Source: Eubacteriales bacterium | GTDB lineage: Bacteria > Bacillota > Clostridia > Oscillospirales > Butyricicoccaceae | Assembly (NCBI GenBank): GCA_030539335.1 | Contig: JAUNSG010000003.1 | Span: 1 to 64,000 of the forward strand | Direction: 5' to 3' | DNA: 64,000 bases | In this document: positions 8,273 to 16,436 of the stretch, piece after piece | Position numbering within the stretch: position 1 is the first letter of the stretch | Layout: each line of letters begins with the position of its first letter | Position numbers and translations under genes: made by a program | The notes under the pieces: generated by a model | Seen by the model: only the letters and a program-made list of their open reading frames with translations | Told to the model about the DNA's origin: nothing | Database searches by the model: none

Positions 8273-10249
8273 TTAATAATGACGAGCTTCGTACAGATGA
8301 TCCTGCAGCTTCTGGTAAGCCTCTTGGACCTCCGGCTTGTCGGAAACCGAAGCGACGCCAACACGCCACCAAGCTTCCCACTCCTTGGACATGGACTTCG
8401 GCAGAACCTTCATGTCGATCAGGGTGGAAACGGTCTGCTTCTTGGAATCCTCCAGTGCAGCAGCCAGCTCTTCCATGGTGGTTACGGTGTAGGTCTTGCA
8501 GCCGTAAGCTGCAGCAACTGCCGCATAGTCGATCTTCATCGCCGGGCCGAGATCGCAGCCATCGAACGGAGTGCCCGGGATGTGCATGTTCTTCTCGGTG
8601 GTACGGGACTTGTTGCCCTGGCCAACCTGGAGGTTGTTGATGCAGCCATAGGAAGCGTTGTCGAACAGGCAGACGTTGATCTTGTAGCCGTACTGAACGG
8701 AAGCGATCAGCTCCGAGTGCAGCATGTCGAACGAACCGTCGCCGCACATTGCGTAAACTTCCTGATCCGGGCAAGCGATCTTACAGCCATAAGCGCCGGC
8801 AACTTCGTAACCCATGCAGGAGTAGCCATACTCACAATGATAGGTGTTCGGAACCGAAGCTCTCCACAGTGCCTGCAGGTCGCCCGGCAGGGAGCCGGCA
8901 GCGCCGACAACGATGGAATCCGGAGCGATGTTGAGGTTGATGTAGCCCAGAGCTGCGGTCTGGGTCAGCTTGGAGCCGATGGACTCGATGTAATGCTCAA
9001 CCGCTCTGCGGTTTGCGTCCTGGATTTCCGGTACATAGGACTCTGCGTCGATGTACTCGGTGTGATCCATGCGATCAACGTCAGCCCACCAAGCCTTCTG
9101 GCGCTCAGCCAGTTCTGCTGCGTACTCCTCGGAGGTGTGATAGCCGCCCAGCTTGTCCAGCTCTTCGTCGATGGAGGTCAGAGCCTCGTTTGCATCCGCA
9201 ACAACCGGATAAGCGTCCATCTTCAGGCACTGGAACTCCGACGGGTTGATGTTGACGAACTTTGCACTGGTGTCATACAGCCACTTGGAAGCGGTGGTGA
9301 AGTCGGTGTAACGAGTGCCAACACCGATGACAACGTCTGCGTCATGTGCAAATGCGTTTGCACACTCGGTACCGGTGATGCCGAGGCCGCCGAGGCTCAG
9401 CGGATGGGTCCACTCGATCGCGGACTTGCCGGCCTGGGTCTCGCCGAACGCGATGCCGTGCTTCTCAGCGAATGCGCGGAATACCTTGTGTGCCTCTGCG
9501 TAGCGGACACCGCCGCCGCAGATCAGGAGCGGCTTCTTTGCGCCCTTGATGATCTCAGCAGCCTTCTGTGCAGCCTTCTTGGTTGTCGGACGGCGCTCGA
9601 TATTCCAAACGCGCTTGCGGAAGAAATCAACCGGATAATCATATGCTTCGCCCTGAACGTCCTGCGGGATCGAAACAGCAACTGCACCACAGTTGCCCGG
9701 ATCGGTCATGACACGGAACGCGGAGATCATGTCGGTCATGATCTGCTCCGGACGGTTGACACGGCCCCAGTATTTGACAACAGCCTGGAAGGAGTCGTGT
9801 GCGGAAATGGTCAGGTTCTGCGGCTGCTCCATCTGCTGGAGAACCGGGTCCGGCTGACGGGAAGCGTAAACATCGCCCGGCATCAGCAGTACCGGAATGT
9901 TGTTTGCCGTCGCCGTAGCAGCAGCGGTAATCATGTTACAAGCGCCAGGGCCTACCGAAGAAGTAGCAACGAATGCCTGCTTGCGGCGGAGCTGACGGGA
10001 GAATGCAACAGCGGCCAGAGCCATGCCCTGCTCGTTCTTGCCCTGGTAAACTTCCAGATCCTTGATCTCCTGCTCGATGCCGTTGCAGTAGCCAACGCAG
10101 TTGCCGTGGCCCGGAATCATAAAGATACCGCGGATAAACTTGTGCTCAACTTCATTGCCGTCCATATCGATGTAGCTGACGTACTGATTCTCCAGGAAGC
10201 GGATGCAAGCCTGGCTGGTCGTCAGACGGACGGTTTCCATGTGTTTCAT
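8273..10249 (-). CDS. iolD: 3D-(3,5/4)-trihydroxycyclohexane-1,2-dione acylhydrolase (decyclizing)
   Basis: This thiamine diphosphate-dependent enzyme opens the inositol ring: it hydrolyses trihydroxycyclohexane-1,2-dione to 5-deoxy-D-glucuronate. The 658 residues have the three-domain layout of the acetolactate-synthase fold: an N-terminal PYR domain (SVGPGACNMITAAATA), a central domain (KKPLLICGGGVRYAEA) and a C-terminal PP domain with the ThDP/Mg motif around GDGSFDMLHSEL. The length is typical of IolD. It is the second gene of an operon with iolB, 80 bases downstream, and its product is the substrate of IolB. The start follows a GAGGAATTTTTCT-like ribosome binding site. Assignment is firm. 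Confidence 0.95.
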   Translation of the reverse strand: MKHMETVRLTTSQACIRFLENQYVSYIDMDGNEVEHKFIRGIFMIPGHGNCVGYCNGIEQEIKDLEVYQGKNEQGMALAAVAFSRQLRRKQAFVATSSVGPGACNMITAAATATANNIPVLLMPGDVYASRQPDPVLQQMEQPQNLTISAHDSFQAVVKYWGRVNRPEQIMTDMISAFRVMTDPGNCGAVAVSIPQDVQGEAYDYPVDFFRKRVWNIERRPTTKKAAQKAAEIIKGAKKPLLICGGGVRYAEAHKVFRAFAEKHGIAFGETQAGKSAIEWTHPLSLGGLGITGTECANAFAHDADVVIGVGTRYTDFTTASKWLYDTSAKFVNINPSEFQCLKMDAYPVVADANEALTSIDEELDKLGGYHTSEEYAAELAERQKAWWADVDRMDHTEYIDAESYVPEIQDANRRAVEHYIESIGSKLTQTAALGYINLNIAPDSIVVGAAGSLPGDLQALWRASVPNTYHCEYGYSCMGYEVAGAYGCKIACPDQEVYAMCGDGSFDMLHSELIASVQYGYKINVCLFDNASYGCINNLQVGQGNKSRTTEKNMHIPGTPFDGCDLGPAMKIDYAAVAAAYGCKTYTVTTMEELAAALEDSKKQTVSTLIDMKVLPKSMSKEWEAWWRVGVASVSDKPEVQEAYQKLQDHLYEARHY

Positions 10250-10329
10250 AGAAAAATTCCTCCTCTAAATATTCTCTTAACCATTCTCTAAAGAGTTAAA
10301 GAATCAAAGTAGATAAAATCCAATCTGGA

Positions 10330-11145
10330 TTAATAGCCGGTCGGGCACTTCCAGATGTGATCGTCTGCATCGTCCTTGATCAGCCATTCATGGGTCGGAT
10401 CGTCGATACGGGTCTTCTCCCACGGGTTGCCCGGCAGATGACGGATGCCCCATGCGATGCAGCTCGTATAGCCCGGTGCCATGACCTGCGGATGAATGTC
10501 GCTGGTGATCAGGGCCAGACCGTTGTGGTGAACTTCATACAGCTCGCCGTCGCCCCAGCCTGCGCCGAAGCCCTGCGGCTTGTCGCAGCGGTAGAAGTAA
10601 ACTTCCGGCTGCGGATGATAGTGCGGCGGGTAAGAGGTCCACTTGCCCGGCAGGTTGATGATCTCGCCCAGAACCATGTTCGAATACGGAGCATTCTCCA
10701 GATCGAAGCAGGTACGAACGTCGCGCTTGATGCAGCCCTGCAGTACGCCGCCGGTGCCGCGTGCCCAGGTATCGGTCTCTTCCGGGGTGAACAGACGGTT
10801 CGGGAACTCCGGAGCAGTCTTGTCATTCAGAGTCTTCTGAATGTAAATGTTTGAGGTGCCCTTCGCCTTAATGGTGATCTTGGTTTCCTTGTGAACCAGC
10901 AGGCACCACGGATTGGTATCGAACGGATTCGGACGGTACATATCCACGCTCTGGTCATCCCAGGACAGATTGATATCGCCATCGAACATCAGGACTGCGA
11001 CTTCCTTGTTCGGCTCCTCGATGATGTACTCATCGCCGTCTTCCATAACCAGGAGGCCGACGTCCATCATACCAGGCTTACCCGGACCGTCTTCCAAACG
11101 CAGATATTCATTATAACCGCGTTTGACATCCATATCCATGTACAT
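10330..11145 (-). CDS. iolB: 5-deoxy-glucuronate isomerase
   Basis: IolB isomerises 5-deoxy-D-glucuronate to 2-deoxy-5-keto-D-gluconate, the step after IolD. It has 271 residues from the ATG at 11145, the usual length of the family; a longer frame upstream adds 18 unrelated residues. Cupin motifs are visible in the C-terminal half (SYPPHYHPQPEVYFYRCD, then GLALITSDIHPQVMAPGY), which supply the metal-binding His and Glu residues. It is the first gene of the iolB-iolD operon. The kinase and aldolase steps (IolC, IolJ) are not in the window. Confidence 0.95.
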   Translation of the reverse strand: MYMDMDVKRGYNEYLRLEDGPGKPGMMDVGLLVMEDGDEYIIEEPNKEVAVLMFDGDINLSWDDQSVDMYRPNPFDTNPWCLLVHKETKITIKAKGTSNIYIQKTLNDKTAPEFPNRLFTPEETDTWARGTGGVLQGCIKRDVRTCFDLENAPYSNMVLGEIINLPGKWTSYPPHYHPQPEVYFYRCDKPQGFGAGWGDGELYEVHHNGLALITSDIHPQVMAPGYTSCIAWGIRHLPGNPWEKTRIDDPTHEWLIKDDADDHIWKCPTGY

Positions 11146-11206
11146 AGTAACAACACACCTTTCTCTCAAAGCCGGAATACACCGGCAGAATCGAAACAAA
11201 TCTTAC

Positions 11207-11230
11207 AAATGGGCGCAATCCCGCCCATCT
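11207..11230. promoter_or_regulatory. Inverted repeat in the iolB leader
   Basis: ATGGGCG (11209-11215) and CGCCCAT (11222-11228) flank six bases. It lies downstream of the iolB -10 box, where a repressor site or leader hairpin would act. Function is inferred. Confidence 0.35.
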
Positions 11231-11246
11231 TGCATAATTTATAGTT

Positions 11247-11275
11247 ATTATATCATGACATGTTGGTGCTTTCAA
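11247..11275 (-). promoter_or_regulatory. Sigma-A promoter of iolBD
   Basis: On the minus strand TTGAAA (11275-11270), a 17-base spacer and TATAAT (11252-11247), about 100 bases before the iolB start. Confidence 0.8.
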
Positions 11276-11443
11276 GAATTCATTGGCAAAAAGCTACAGA
11301 AAAATAGCGTGAATCCTTCTGGTTTTTTCCAATCTTGTAGTCGATCGGATTTTCTAATGTTTGGATTAGAATGATTTGTTTTACTTATTCTTCGGAGGGC
11401 GTTACAATATCAACAGAACACCAAATGGAAAGGAGATGGAGCG

Positions 11444-11902
11444 ATGGAAATCGTACCATATCGGGAGGAATATGAGAAGGATTTTATTGCCCTCAATACT
11501 GCATGGGTGGAAAAATTCTTTGTCATGGAGCCGGAGGACCGGGAGATCCTGTATCACGTCAAGGACTTTTTGCAAAAGGGAAGCATGATCTTTTTTGCGG
11601 TAGAGGATCAGGTGGTACTGGCGACCTGCATGGTCATTCCCAGTGGAAATGACACGTGGGAAATCTGCAAGCTGGCGGCGGACGAGCGGGCACAGGGCCG
11701 CGGCGCCGGAAGCGCCGTATTCCAGTCCTGTATGGAGTATGCGATTGCGCACGGGGCGAAAAAGCTGACGCTGATTTCGAACCATATTTTAAAGCCTGCG
11801 CTGCACATCTATGAGAAGTTCGGCTTTTATCACGTGCCGGTAGACCGGGGAGACGAATATGCGCGCTGTGATGTACAGTGCGAATACCTTGTGGCGCAAT
11901 AA
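11444..11902 (+). CDS. GNAT family N-acetyltransferase
   Basis: The protein has 152 residues. The acetyl-CoA pyrophosphate-binding motif RAQGRGAGSAVFQ (near residues 82-94) and the C-terminal LKPALHIYEKFGFYHVP pattern identify the GNAT fold. It transfers an acetyl group from acetyl-CoA to an unknown acceptor. AAAGGAG precedes the start. The cupin gene begins 30 bases downstream and is probably co-transcribed. Confidence 0.85.
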   Translation: MEIVPYREEYEKDFIALNTAWVEKFFVMEPEDREILYHVKDFLQKGSMIFFAVEDQVVLATCMVIPSGNDTWEICKLAADERAQGRGAGSAVFQSCMEYAIAHGAKKLTLISNHILKPALHIYEKFGFYHVPVDRGDEYARCDVQCEYLVAQ

Positions 11903-11931
11903 ATTCACGGGATCAAAAGGAGATAGGTAGT

Positions 11932-12249
11932 ATGGTCACCAAAAAAGAAGAAGCCAAGAAAAGAGTATTCAAGGGGGTTTCGCTGGACTCCCTCGCCGTC
12001 GGAGAAAAAACGATGGTATCGAAGATGAACTATGTGGTCGGGAATTTTGCCACAGAGCATCAGCATCCCCACGAGCAGAGCGGCTATGTCATCTCCGGCA
12101 AATACCGCATGACTGTGGACGGGCAGGAATACGAATTGCATCCGGGGGACAGCTATGCCATCCCGGGGAACGTCCCGCATTCGTTTGAGGTCATCGAGGG
12201 CGGGGAAGTGATCGATGTCTTTTCGCCGATTCGGGAGGATTATTTATAA
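11932..12249 (+). CDS. Small cupin-domain protein
   Basis: The protein has 105 residues and is a single cupin barrel. HQHPHEQSGYVISG supplies the first cupin motif (His-x-His and Glu) and PGDSYAIPGNVPHSFEV the second (His), so a metal centre is likely. The start at 11932 is set by AAAAGGAG at 11915-11922. It probably forms an operon with the acetyltransferase. Its last codons overlap the 3' end of the convergent nitroreductase gene. The substrate is unknown. Confidence 0.85.
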   Translation: MVTKKEEAKKRVFKGVSLDSLAVGEKTMVSKMNYVVGNFATEHQHPHEQSGYVISGKYRMTVDGQEYELHPGDSYAIPGNVPHSFEVIEGGEVIDVFSPIREDYL

Positions 12250-12762
12250 GGTTTCGTAGGAAACCAGCTCGTCAAGGGAGATTCTGGTCTGGGAATGCCG
12301 GTCTGGGGCGGCCGTCGTCCCGTTGGGATATCCGATGGCCAGAATGTTGACCGGTTCGAGGTTCTCCGGAAGGGCGAATTCTTCCCGGATGACATCCGGA
12401 TTGAAATAGCAGATCCAGACCGAACCGAGCCCCAGCTCGGTTGCAGCGAGCATCATGTGATCCGTCAGGATGGAGGCATCGATGTCTGTGGACTGCTTCT
12501 GGTCGAACGGACGTGTCCAGGCCTTGCTGTGGTCGGTGCAGACAAGAATGGCCAGCGGCGCGCCGTAGAGGTTGGCGCCCTGCGCAAGCTTGTCTCGTCC
12601 CTCCTGGCTTTGCACGACGATCAGGTGCACAGGCTGGAGATTTGCCGCAGTGGGCGCCACATGGGCGGCCTGTAAGATCTGGTCCAGCTTTTCGGGCTCT
12701 ACCGCCCGGTCGGTGTAGCTGCGCACGGAGCAGCGGGTTTTGGCAAGGGTGAGAAAATTCAT
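12244..12762 (-). CDS. Nitroreductase family protein
   Basis: This FMN-dependent oxidoreductase has 172 residues from the ATG at 12762 (AAAGGA at 12772-12777). The N-terminal RCSVRSYTDRAVEPEKLDQI and the central DASILTDHMMLAATELGLGS are signatures of the nitroreductase fold. The physiological substrate is unknown. The gene is divergent from an HxlR regulator, a frequent arrangement for redox-responsive nitroreductases. It converges with the cupin gene, and the two coding regions share six bases (12244-12249), so no terminator fits between them. Confidence 0.88.
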   Translation of the reverse strand: MNFLTLAKTRCSVRSYTDRAVEPEKLDQILQAAHVAPTAANLQPVHLIVVQSQEGRDKLAQGANLYGAPLAILVCTDHSKAWTRPFDQKQSTDIDASILTDHMMLAATELGLGSVWICYFNPDVIREEFALPENLEPVNILAIGYPNGTTAAPDRHSQTRISLDELVSYETL

Positions 12763-12907
12763 AGTAGTCAATCCTTTCTTTGTATTGTATACTGAACGTA
12801 CGGATCCGTCGTTGTAATTATTGTAGCAGGATCTCGTGCGGGTGCAAGAATGCACTTTTCGGATAGATACTTCCCAAAAGGGAAGCCATACAAAGGAGTG
12901 ACGACAT

Positions 12908-13264
12908 ATGAACGAGGAATATACACAGTTTAATTGTCCGGTCGAAGCGACGCTGTCCCTGATCGGCGGGAAATACAAGCCGCTCATTCTTTGGCATTTG
13001 ATCGAAACCCCGCTGCACTACATGGAATTGCAGCGCCGCATCCCCAAAGCGACGCCGAAAATGCTGTCACAGCAGCTCCGTGCGCTGGAGGACTGCGGTA
13101 TGATCCTCCGGGAAGTGATCCCGGCCAAGCCGCCCCAGACGATCTATTCCCTCACCGCGTTTGGGGAAAGCGTGATCCCGGTTCTGGACTCCATGTGCAA
13201 TTGGGGCCGCTCTTTTCTGGAAGGGGAAACGGGAAAATGCCAATCTGCCTGCCAATCGGAATAA
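12908..13264 (+). CDS. HxlR family winged-helix transcriptional regulator
   Basis: The protein has 118 residues. CPVEATLSLIGGKYKPLILW is the classic HxlR start, followed by the winged helix (YMELQRRIPKATPKMLSQQL) and a wing region. Cys10 is placed as in redox- or aldehyde-sensing members, and Cys64 and two C-terminal Cys follow. AAAGGAG precedes the ATG. The divergent nitroreductase gene is the likely target. The 145-base intergenic region holds the short inverted repeats GTGCA-4-TGCAC (12842-12855) and CTTCCC-4-GGGAAG (near 12869) as possible sites. Confidence 0.88.
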   Translation: MNEEYTQFNCPVEATLSLIGGKYKPLILWHLIETPLHYMELQRRIPKATPKMLSQQLRALEDCGMILREVIPAKPPQTIYSLTAFGESVIPVLDSMCNWGRSFLEGETGKCQSACQSE

Positions 13265-13312
13265 AAAAAGTCTGGAGAATCCGAAGAAACCCTCGGATTT
13301 TCCAGACAATTC
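13262..13312. terminator. Bidirectional terminator between hxlR-type and deoR-type genes
   Basis: A 15-pair stem (13270-13284 with 13293-13307), one pair being G-U. The minus strand carries seven T after the stem; the plus strand has a looser T-rich tail. Confidence 0.85.
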
Positions 13313-13336
13313 TGCTTTTTAAGTAAGAAAAACGAC

Positions 13337-14104
13337 TCAGTCCCTGTTTTCCGGAGTCATGACACGGACCGTATGTGCACGGCAGTAATCGGAGAATTTT
13401 TCCGGGAGCGACTGATCGGAAACGAGCGCCACAATGTTGGACAGGCGACAGAAGGAAATCGAAGCCTCATGGCCGAGCTTGGAATGGTCTGCCATCAGGA
13501 TGACGCGGCTGGAATGTGCAACCACACTGCGTTTGATTTCCGCCTCAAGGAACGTCGTATTGCTCATACCGTTTTCCACCGTGACACCGGTTGCGCCCAT
13601 AAAGGCTTTGCTGATGTGCAGATCGGTCAGCGAATTGAGGGCAGAGATGCCGACGAAGGAACTGGTTGCCGAATTGAATTGGCCGCCCAGAGCAATCAGA
13701 TGCAGGTTGTCGTACTTGGCAGCTTCATTCATTGCGGTGAGCGAATGGGTGATGACTGTGACGTTGTGCCGCTCTGTGAGGTGGCGCAGCATACACACCG
13801 TCGTGGAACCGGAATCGAGAAAGATCGTGTCGCCGTCCTCCACCAATTGTGCAGCGAGCGCGCCGATGTGCGCCTTGCCGTCTACATTGATGCCGGAACG
13901 GACGGGTAACGGTGTGACATCCTCCGGTTGTATCGCGGTGACGCCGCCATATACCTTGGCGATGTGGCCGCGTTCTTCCAGCTCACTCAGGTCACGTCGG
14001 ATCGTATTTTTCGATACCTGAAATACGTCACATAACTCATCGATGCCGGCCGTCTTGTTGGAGAGGATGTACTCTTCGATTGCATTTAGTCTGCTGATTT
14101 TCAT
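13337..14104 (-). CDS. DeoR family transcriptional regulator
   Basis: The protein has 255 residues from the ATG at 14104. The N-terminal helix-turn-helix (EEYILSNKTAGIDELCDVFQVSKNTIRRDLSELEERG, residues about 7-43) and a DeoRC sugar-phosphate sensor domain with DSGSTTVCM and the final LADHSKLG region are clear. The ribosome binding site is weak. It is divergent from the split transketolase genes, its most likely targets. Because IolR of Bacillus is also a DeoR protein and iolBD lies 2 kb away, control of inositol genes is a second possibility. The effector is unknown. Confidence 0.9.
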   Translation of the reverse strand: MKISRLNAIEEYILSNKTAGIDELCDVFQVSKNTIRRDLSELEERGHIAKVYGGVTAIQPEDVTPLPVRSGINVDGKAHIGALAAQLVEDGDTIFLDSGSTTVCMLRHLTERHNVTVITHSLTAMNEAAKYDNLHLIALGGQFNSATSSFVGISALNSLTDLHISKAFMGATGVTVENGMSNTTFLEAEIKRSVVAHSSRVILMADHSKLGHEASISFCRLSNIVALVSDQSLPEKFSDYCRAHTVRVMTPENRD

Positions 14105-14408
14105 TTCGGGAATCCAAAAAGCCTTTCTGCGTCTTAGGATGCGCGGGATAAAATGGGTGCGTGTGATAATTATTTTTTCAAAAAAATAACAAAGATGAAA
14201 AAATAATTGTATACATTTTACCAGAAAAGTGGGGAAATTGGAAGAGTTTTTTGAAAAAATGACAAAAAACTTTTCAAATGTTCTGCAAAAGTTGCCAAAG
14301 GATCGCAGGAAAAGGCGCATTGGCACGGAAAAAATATCAAAAAAGTGAAAATTTTGCTGCTGGTTCGCCGCCCGACAGAAAAATTCGTGAAAAATATATG
14401 CATGAGCA
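14105..14408. other. AT-rich intergenic region, no gene seen
   Basis: About 300 bases between the deoR-type gene and the transketolase promoter, rich in A/T runs. An inverted A/T repeat (ATTTTTTC with GAAAAAAT-like halves) sits near 14165-14190. No coding frame with a ribosome binding site and no clear structured RNA. Confidence 0.5.
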
Positions 14409-14437
14409 TTGAAATCTGGCTTGGAAAATGGTAGAAT
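14409..14437 (+). promoter_or_regulatory. Sigma-A promoter of the transketolase operon
   Basis: TTGAAA (14409-14414), 17 bases, TAGAAT (14432-14437). A short leader hairpin follows (GCAGGA near 14448 with TCCTGC near 14467). Confidence 0.7.
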
Positions 14438-14515
14438 TTAATAAACTGCAGGAGGTATGTCTGCCATCCTGCGGGAGTGCAATATGCAAGAAATAGGAAT
14501 AGGTAGGTGTATTCA

Positions 14516-15370
14516 ATGCAGAAAGCAGAAAAGATGCAGGCTCTCAAGGAATTCGCAGCTGAGATCCGTGTAGAGACCCTGAAGACCATCGGCTCGCTTG
14601 GCTTTGGACACGTTGGCGGCTCGATGTCGATCGTCGAGGCAATGGCTGTCCTGTATGGCGATGTGATGAAGGTTGATCCGAAGAATCCGCGTTGGGAAGA
14701 CCGTGACTGGTGTGTTCTCTCCAAGGGCCACGCTGGTCCGTGCGCATACGCAACCCTCGCACTGAAGGGCTTCTATGACCTCGAACAGACCCGCACGCTG
14801 AACAAGCCGAACACGAATTTCCCGTCCCATACCGACCGCACCAAGACCCCGGGCGTTGACCTGACAACCGGTTCTCTGGGTCAGGGCATGTCCACCGCTA
14901 CCGGTGCTGCTCTGGGCAACAAGATCGACGGACGTGACAACCATGTATTCGTATTTGTTGGCGACGGTGAGGCCGATGAGGGCCAGGTTTGGGAGGCAGC
15001 GCAGTTCGCTGCTCACTACAAGCTGGACAACCTCGTTTGCTTTGTAGACGACAACAAGAACCAGCTCGACGGCGCAGTTGCGGACATCATGTCCCACGGC
15101 AAGGGCCTCGGTGCAAAGTTCGATGCATTCGGCTGGCACGTAATCAATGTTGCCAACGGCAATGACGTAGAAGAAATTTATGACGCAGTACAGGAAGCTT
15201 ACGCTACCAAGGGCGTGCCGACCTGCATTGTTCTGAACACGACCAAGGGTAAGGGTGCTACCTTCGCTGAGCCGAGCGCAGCACACAGCTCTCAGCCGTC
15301 TCCGGAGCAGTGGGAAGAAGCAATCGCTGCAGCAGAAGCAGAGCTTGCTGCGGTTAAGGCTGCAAAGTAA
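14516..15370 (+). CDS. Transketolase, N-terminal subunit
   Basis: The protein has 284 residues from the ATG at 14516, preceded by AGGTAGG at 14501-14507; an in-frame GTG at 14507 is less likely. It holds the ThDP-binding half of transketolase: SKGHAGPCAYATLA, then GSLGQGMSTATGAALG, then the GDGEADEGQVWEA...DDNKNQLDG cofactor motif. With the next gene it makes one functional transketolase, moving two-carbon units between sugar phosphates in the non-oxidative pentose phosphate pathway. Split transketolases are common in Clostridia and archaea. It uses more GCA/GCT-type codons than its neighbours, as expected of a strongly expressed gene. A DeoR regulator sits divergently upstream. Confidence 0.93.
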   Translation: MQKAEKMQALKEFAAEIRVETLKTIGSLGFGHVGGSMSIVEAMAVLYGDVMKVDPKNPRWEDRDWCVLSKGHAGPCAYATLALKGFYDLEQTRTLNKPNTNFPSHTDRTKTPGVDLTTGSLGQGMSTATGAALGNKIDGRDNHVFVFVGDGEADEGQVWEAAQFAAHYKLDNLVCFVDDNKNQLDGAVADIMSHGKGLGAKFDAFGWHVINVANGNDVEEIYDAVQEAYATKGVPTCIVLNTTKGKGATFAEPSAAHSSQPSPEQWEEAIAAAEAELAAVKAAK

Positions 15371-15384
15371 GGAGGGCACGCAAA

Positions 15385-16359
15385 ATGAGTATTACTGTAA
15401 TTGGAAAGCACGAGAAGGATAAGCGCGCTTGCCGCGACGCTTATGTTGAAGCAATGCTGGAGCTCATGGAAGCAGACGCATCCGTTTGCCACGTTGACTG
15501 CGACCTGATGGGCTGCATCAACACCAAGAAGCTGCTGGCAAAGTATCCGGACCGCACCATCAACGCAGGTATTGCAGAGGCAAATGCAATGGGCGTTGCT
15601 GCTGGTCTGACCGCTACCGGCAAGAAGGTTTGGATCCATTCCTTCGGCTGCTTCTCTTCCCGCCGCGCATTTGACCAGGCGTTCATGTCTGCGGCTTATG
15701 CAAAGCTGGGCGTTAAGGTTCTGGGCTCTGACCCGGGCGTTTGCGCTGCATACAACGGCGGCACCCATATGCCGTTCGAGGATTGCGCTCTGTACATGTC
15801 TGTTCCGAATTCCATCGTAATCGATCCGGTTGACTACGCGCAGGTTTACTCCCTGACCAAGAAGCTGACCGCGGTAGAAGAGCAGCTCTCCTACATGCGT
15901 ATGATCCGTAAGGGCGTTACGCAGGTTTATGCAGACGGCTCCGATTTCGAGATCGGCAAGGGCGTTACGCTGAAGGAGTCCGATAAGGACGCCGCTACCG
16001 TAATCGCTTCCGGCATCATGGTTGACGAGGCGCTGAAGGCATACGAGGCTCTGGCTGAGGAAGGCATCGCAATCCGCGTCATCGATATGTTCACCTGGAA
16101 GCCGATCGATGAGGATCTGATCGTCAAGGCTGCTGCTGAGACCGGCGCAATCGTAACCGCAGAGAACCACAACTGCACTTGCGGTCTGGGCGTTGCTGTT
16201 GCACGCGTTCTGTCCGCAAAGGCTCCGACTCCGGTTGAGATGGTTGGCGTACATGACCAGTTCGGCCAGGTTGGCGCACAGGATTTCCTGCAGGAAGCAT
16301 ACAAGCTGACCGCAGAGGAGATCATCGCCAATGTCAAGAAGGTTATCGCGAGAAAGTAA
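15385..16359 (+). CDS. Transketolase, C-terminal subunit
   Basis: The protein has 324 residues and holds the pyrimidine-binding and C-terminal domains: INAGIAEANAMGVAAGLTATG with the catalytic Glu, SFGCFSSRRAFDQ, and a C-terminal domain with GIMVDEALKAYEAL and ENHNCTCGLG. AAGGAGG precedes the ATG, which lies 14 bases after the N-terminal subunit gene. The pair forms one transcription unit ending at the terminator at 16386. It could serve pentose recycling or another two-carbon transfer set by the DeoR effector. Confidence 0.93.
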   Translation: MSITVIGKHEKDKRACRDAYVEAMLELMEADASVCHVDCDLMGCINTKKLLAKYPDRTINAGIAEANAMGVAAGLTATGKKVWIHSFGCFSSRRAFDQAFMSAAYAKLGVKVLGSDPGVCAAYNGGTHMPFEDCALYMSVPNSIVIDPVDYAQVYSLTKKLTAVEEQLSYMRMIRKGVTQVYADGSDFEIGKGVTLKESDKDAATVIASGIMVDEALKAYEALAEEGIAIRVIDMFTWKPIDEDLIVKAAAETGAIVTAENHNCTCGLGVAVARVLSAKAPTPVEMVGVHDQFGQVGAQDFLQEAYKLTAEEIIANVKKVIARK

Positions 16360-16385
16360 TTTCGAAGGATTCCTTTGATTCATGC

Positions 16386-16425
16386 CTCCGGGCATCTTCC
16401 TTAGGGAAGATGCCCGGAGTTTTTT
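16386..16425 (+). terminator. Terminator of the transketolase operon
   Basis: A perfect 15-pair stem (16386-16400 with 16405-16419) followed by T(6). Confidence 0.92.
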
Positions 16426-16436
16426 GCCTGTTTGGA

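Noticed and set aside
8156..10291. A plus-strand open frame of 711 codons opposite iolD
   Set aside because: Its sequence has no family features, begins in a terminator region and mirrors iolD codons.
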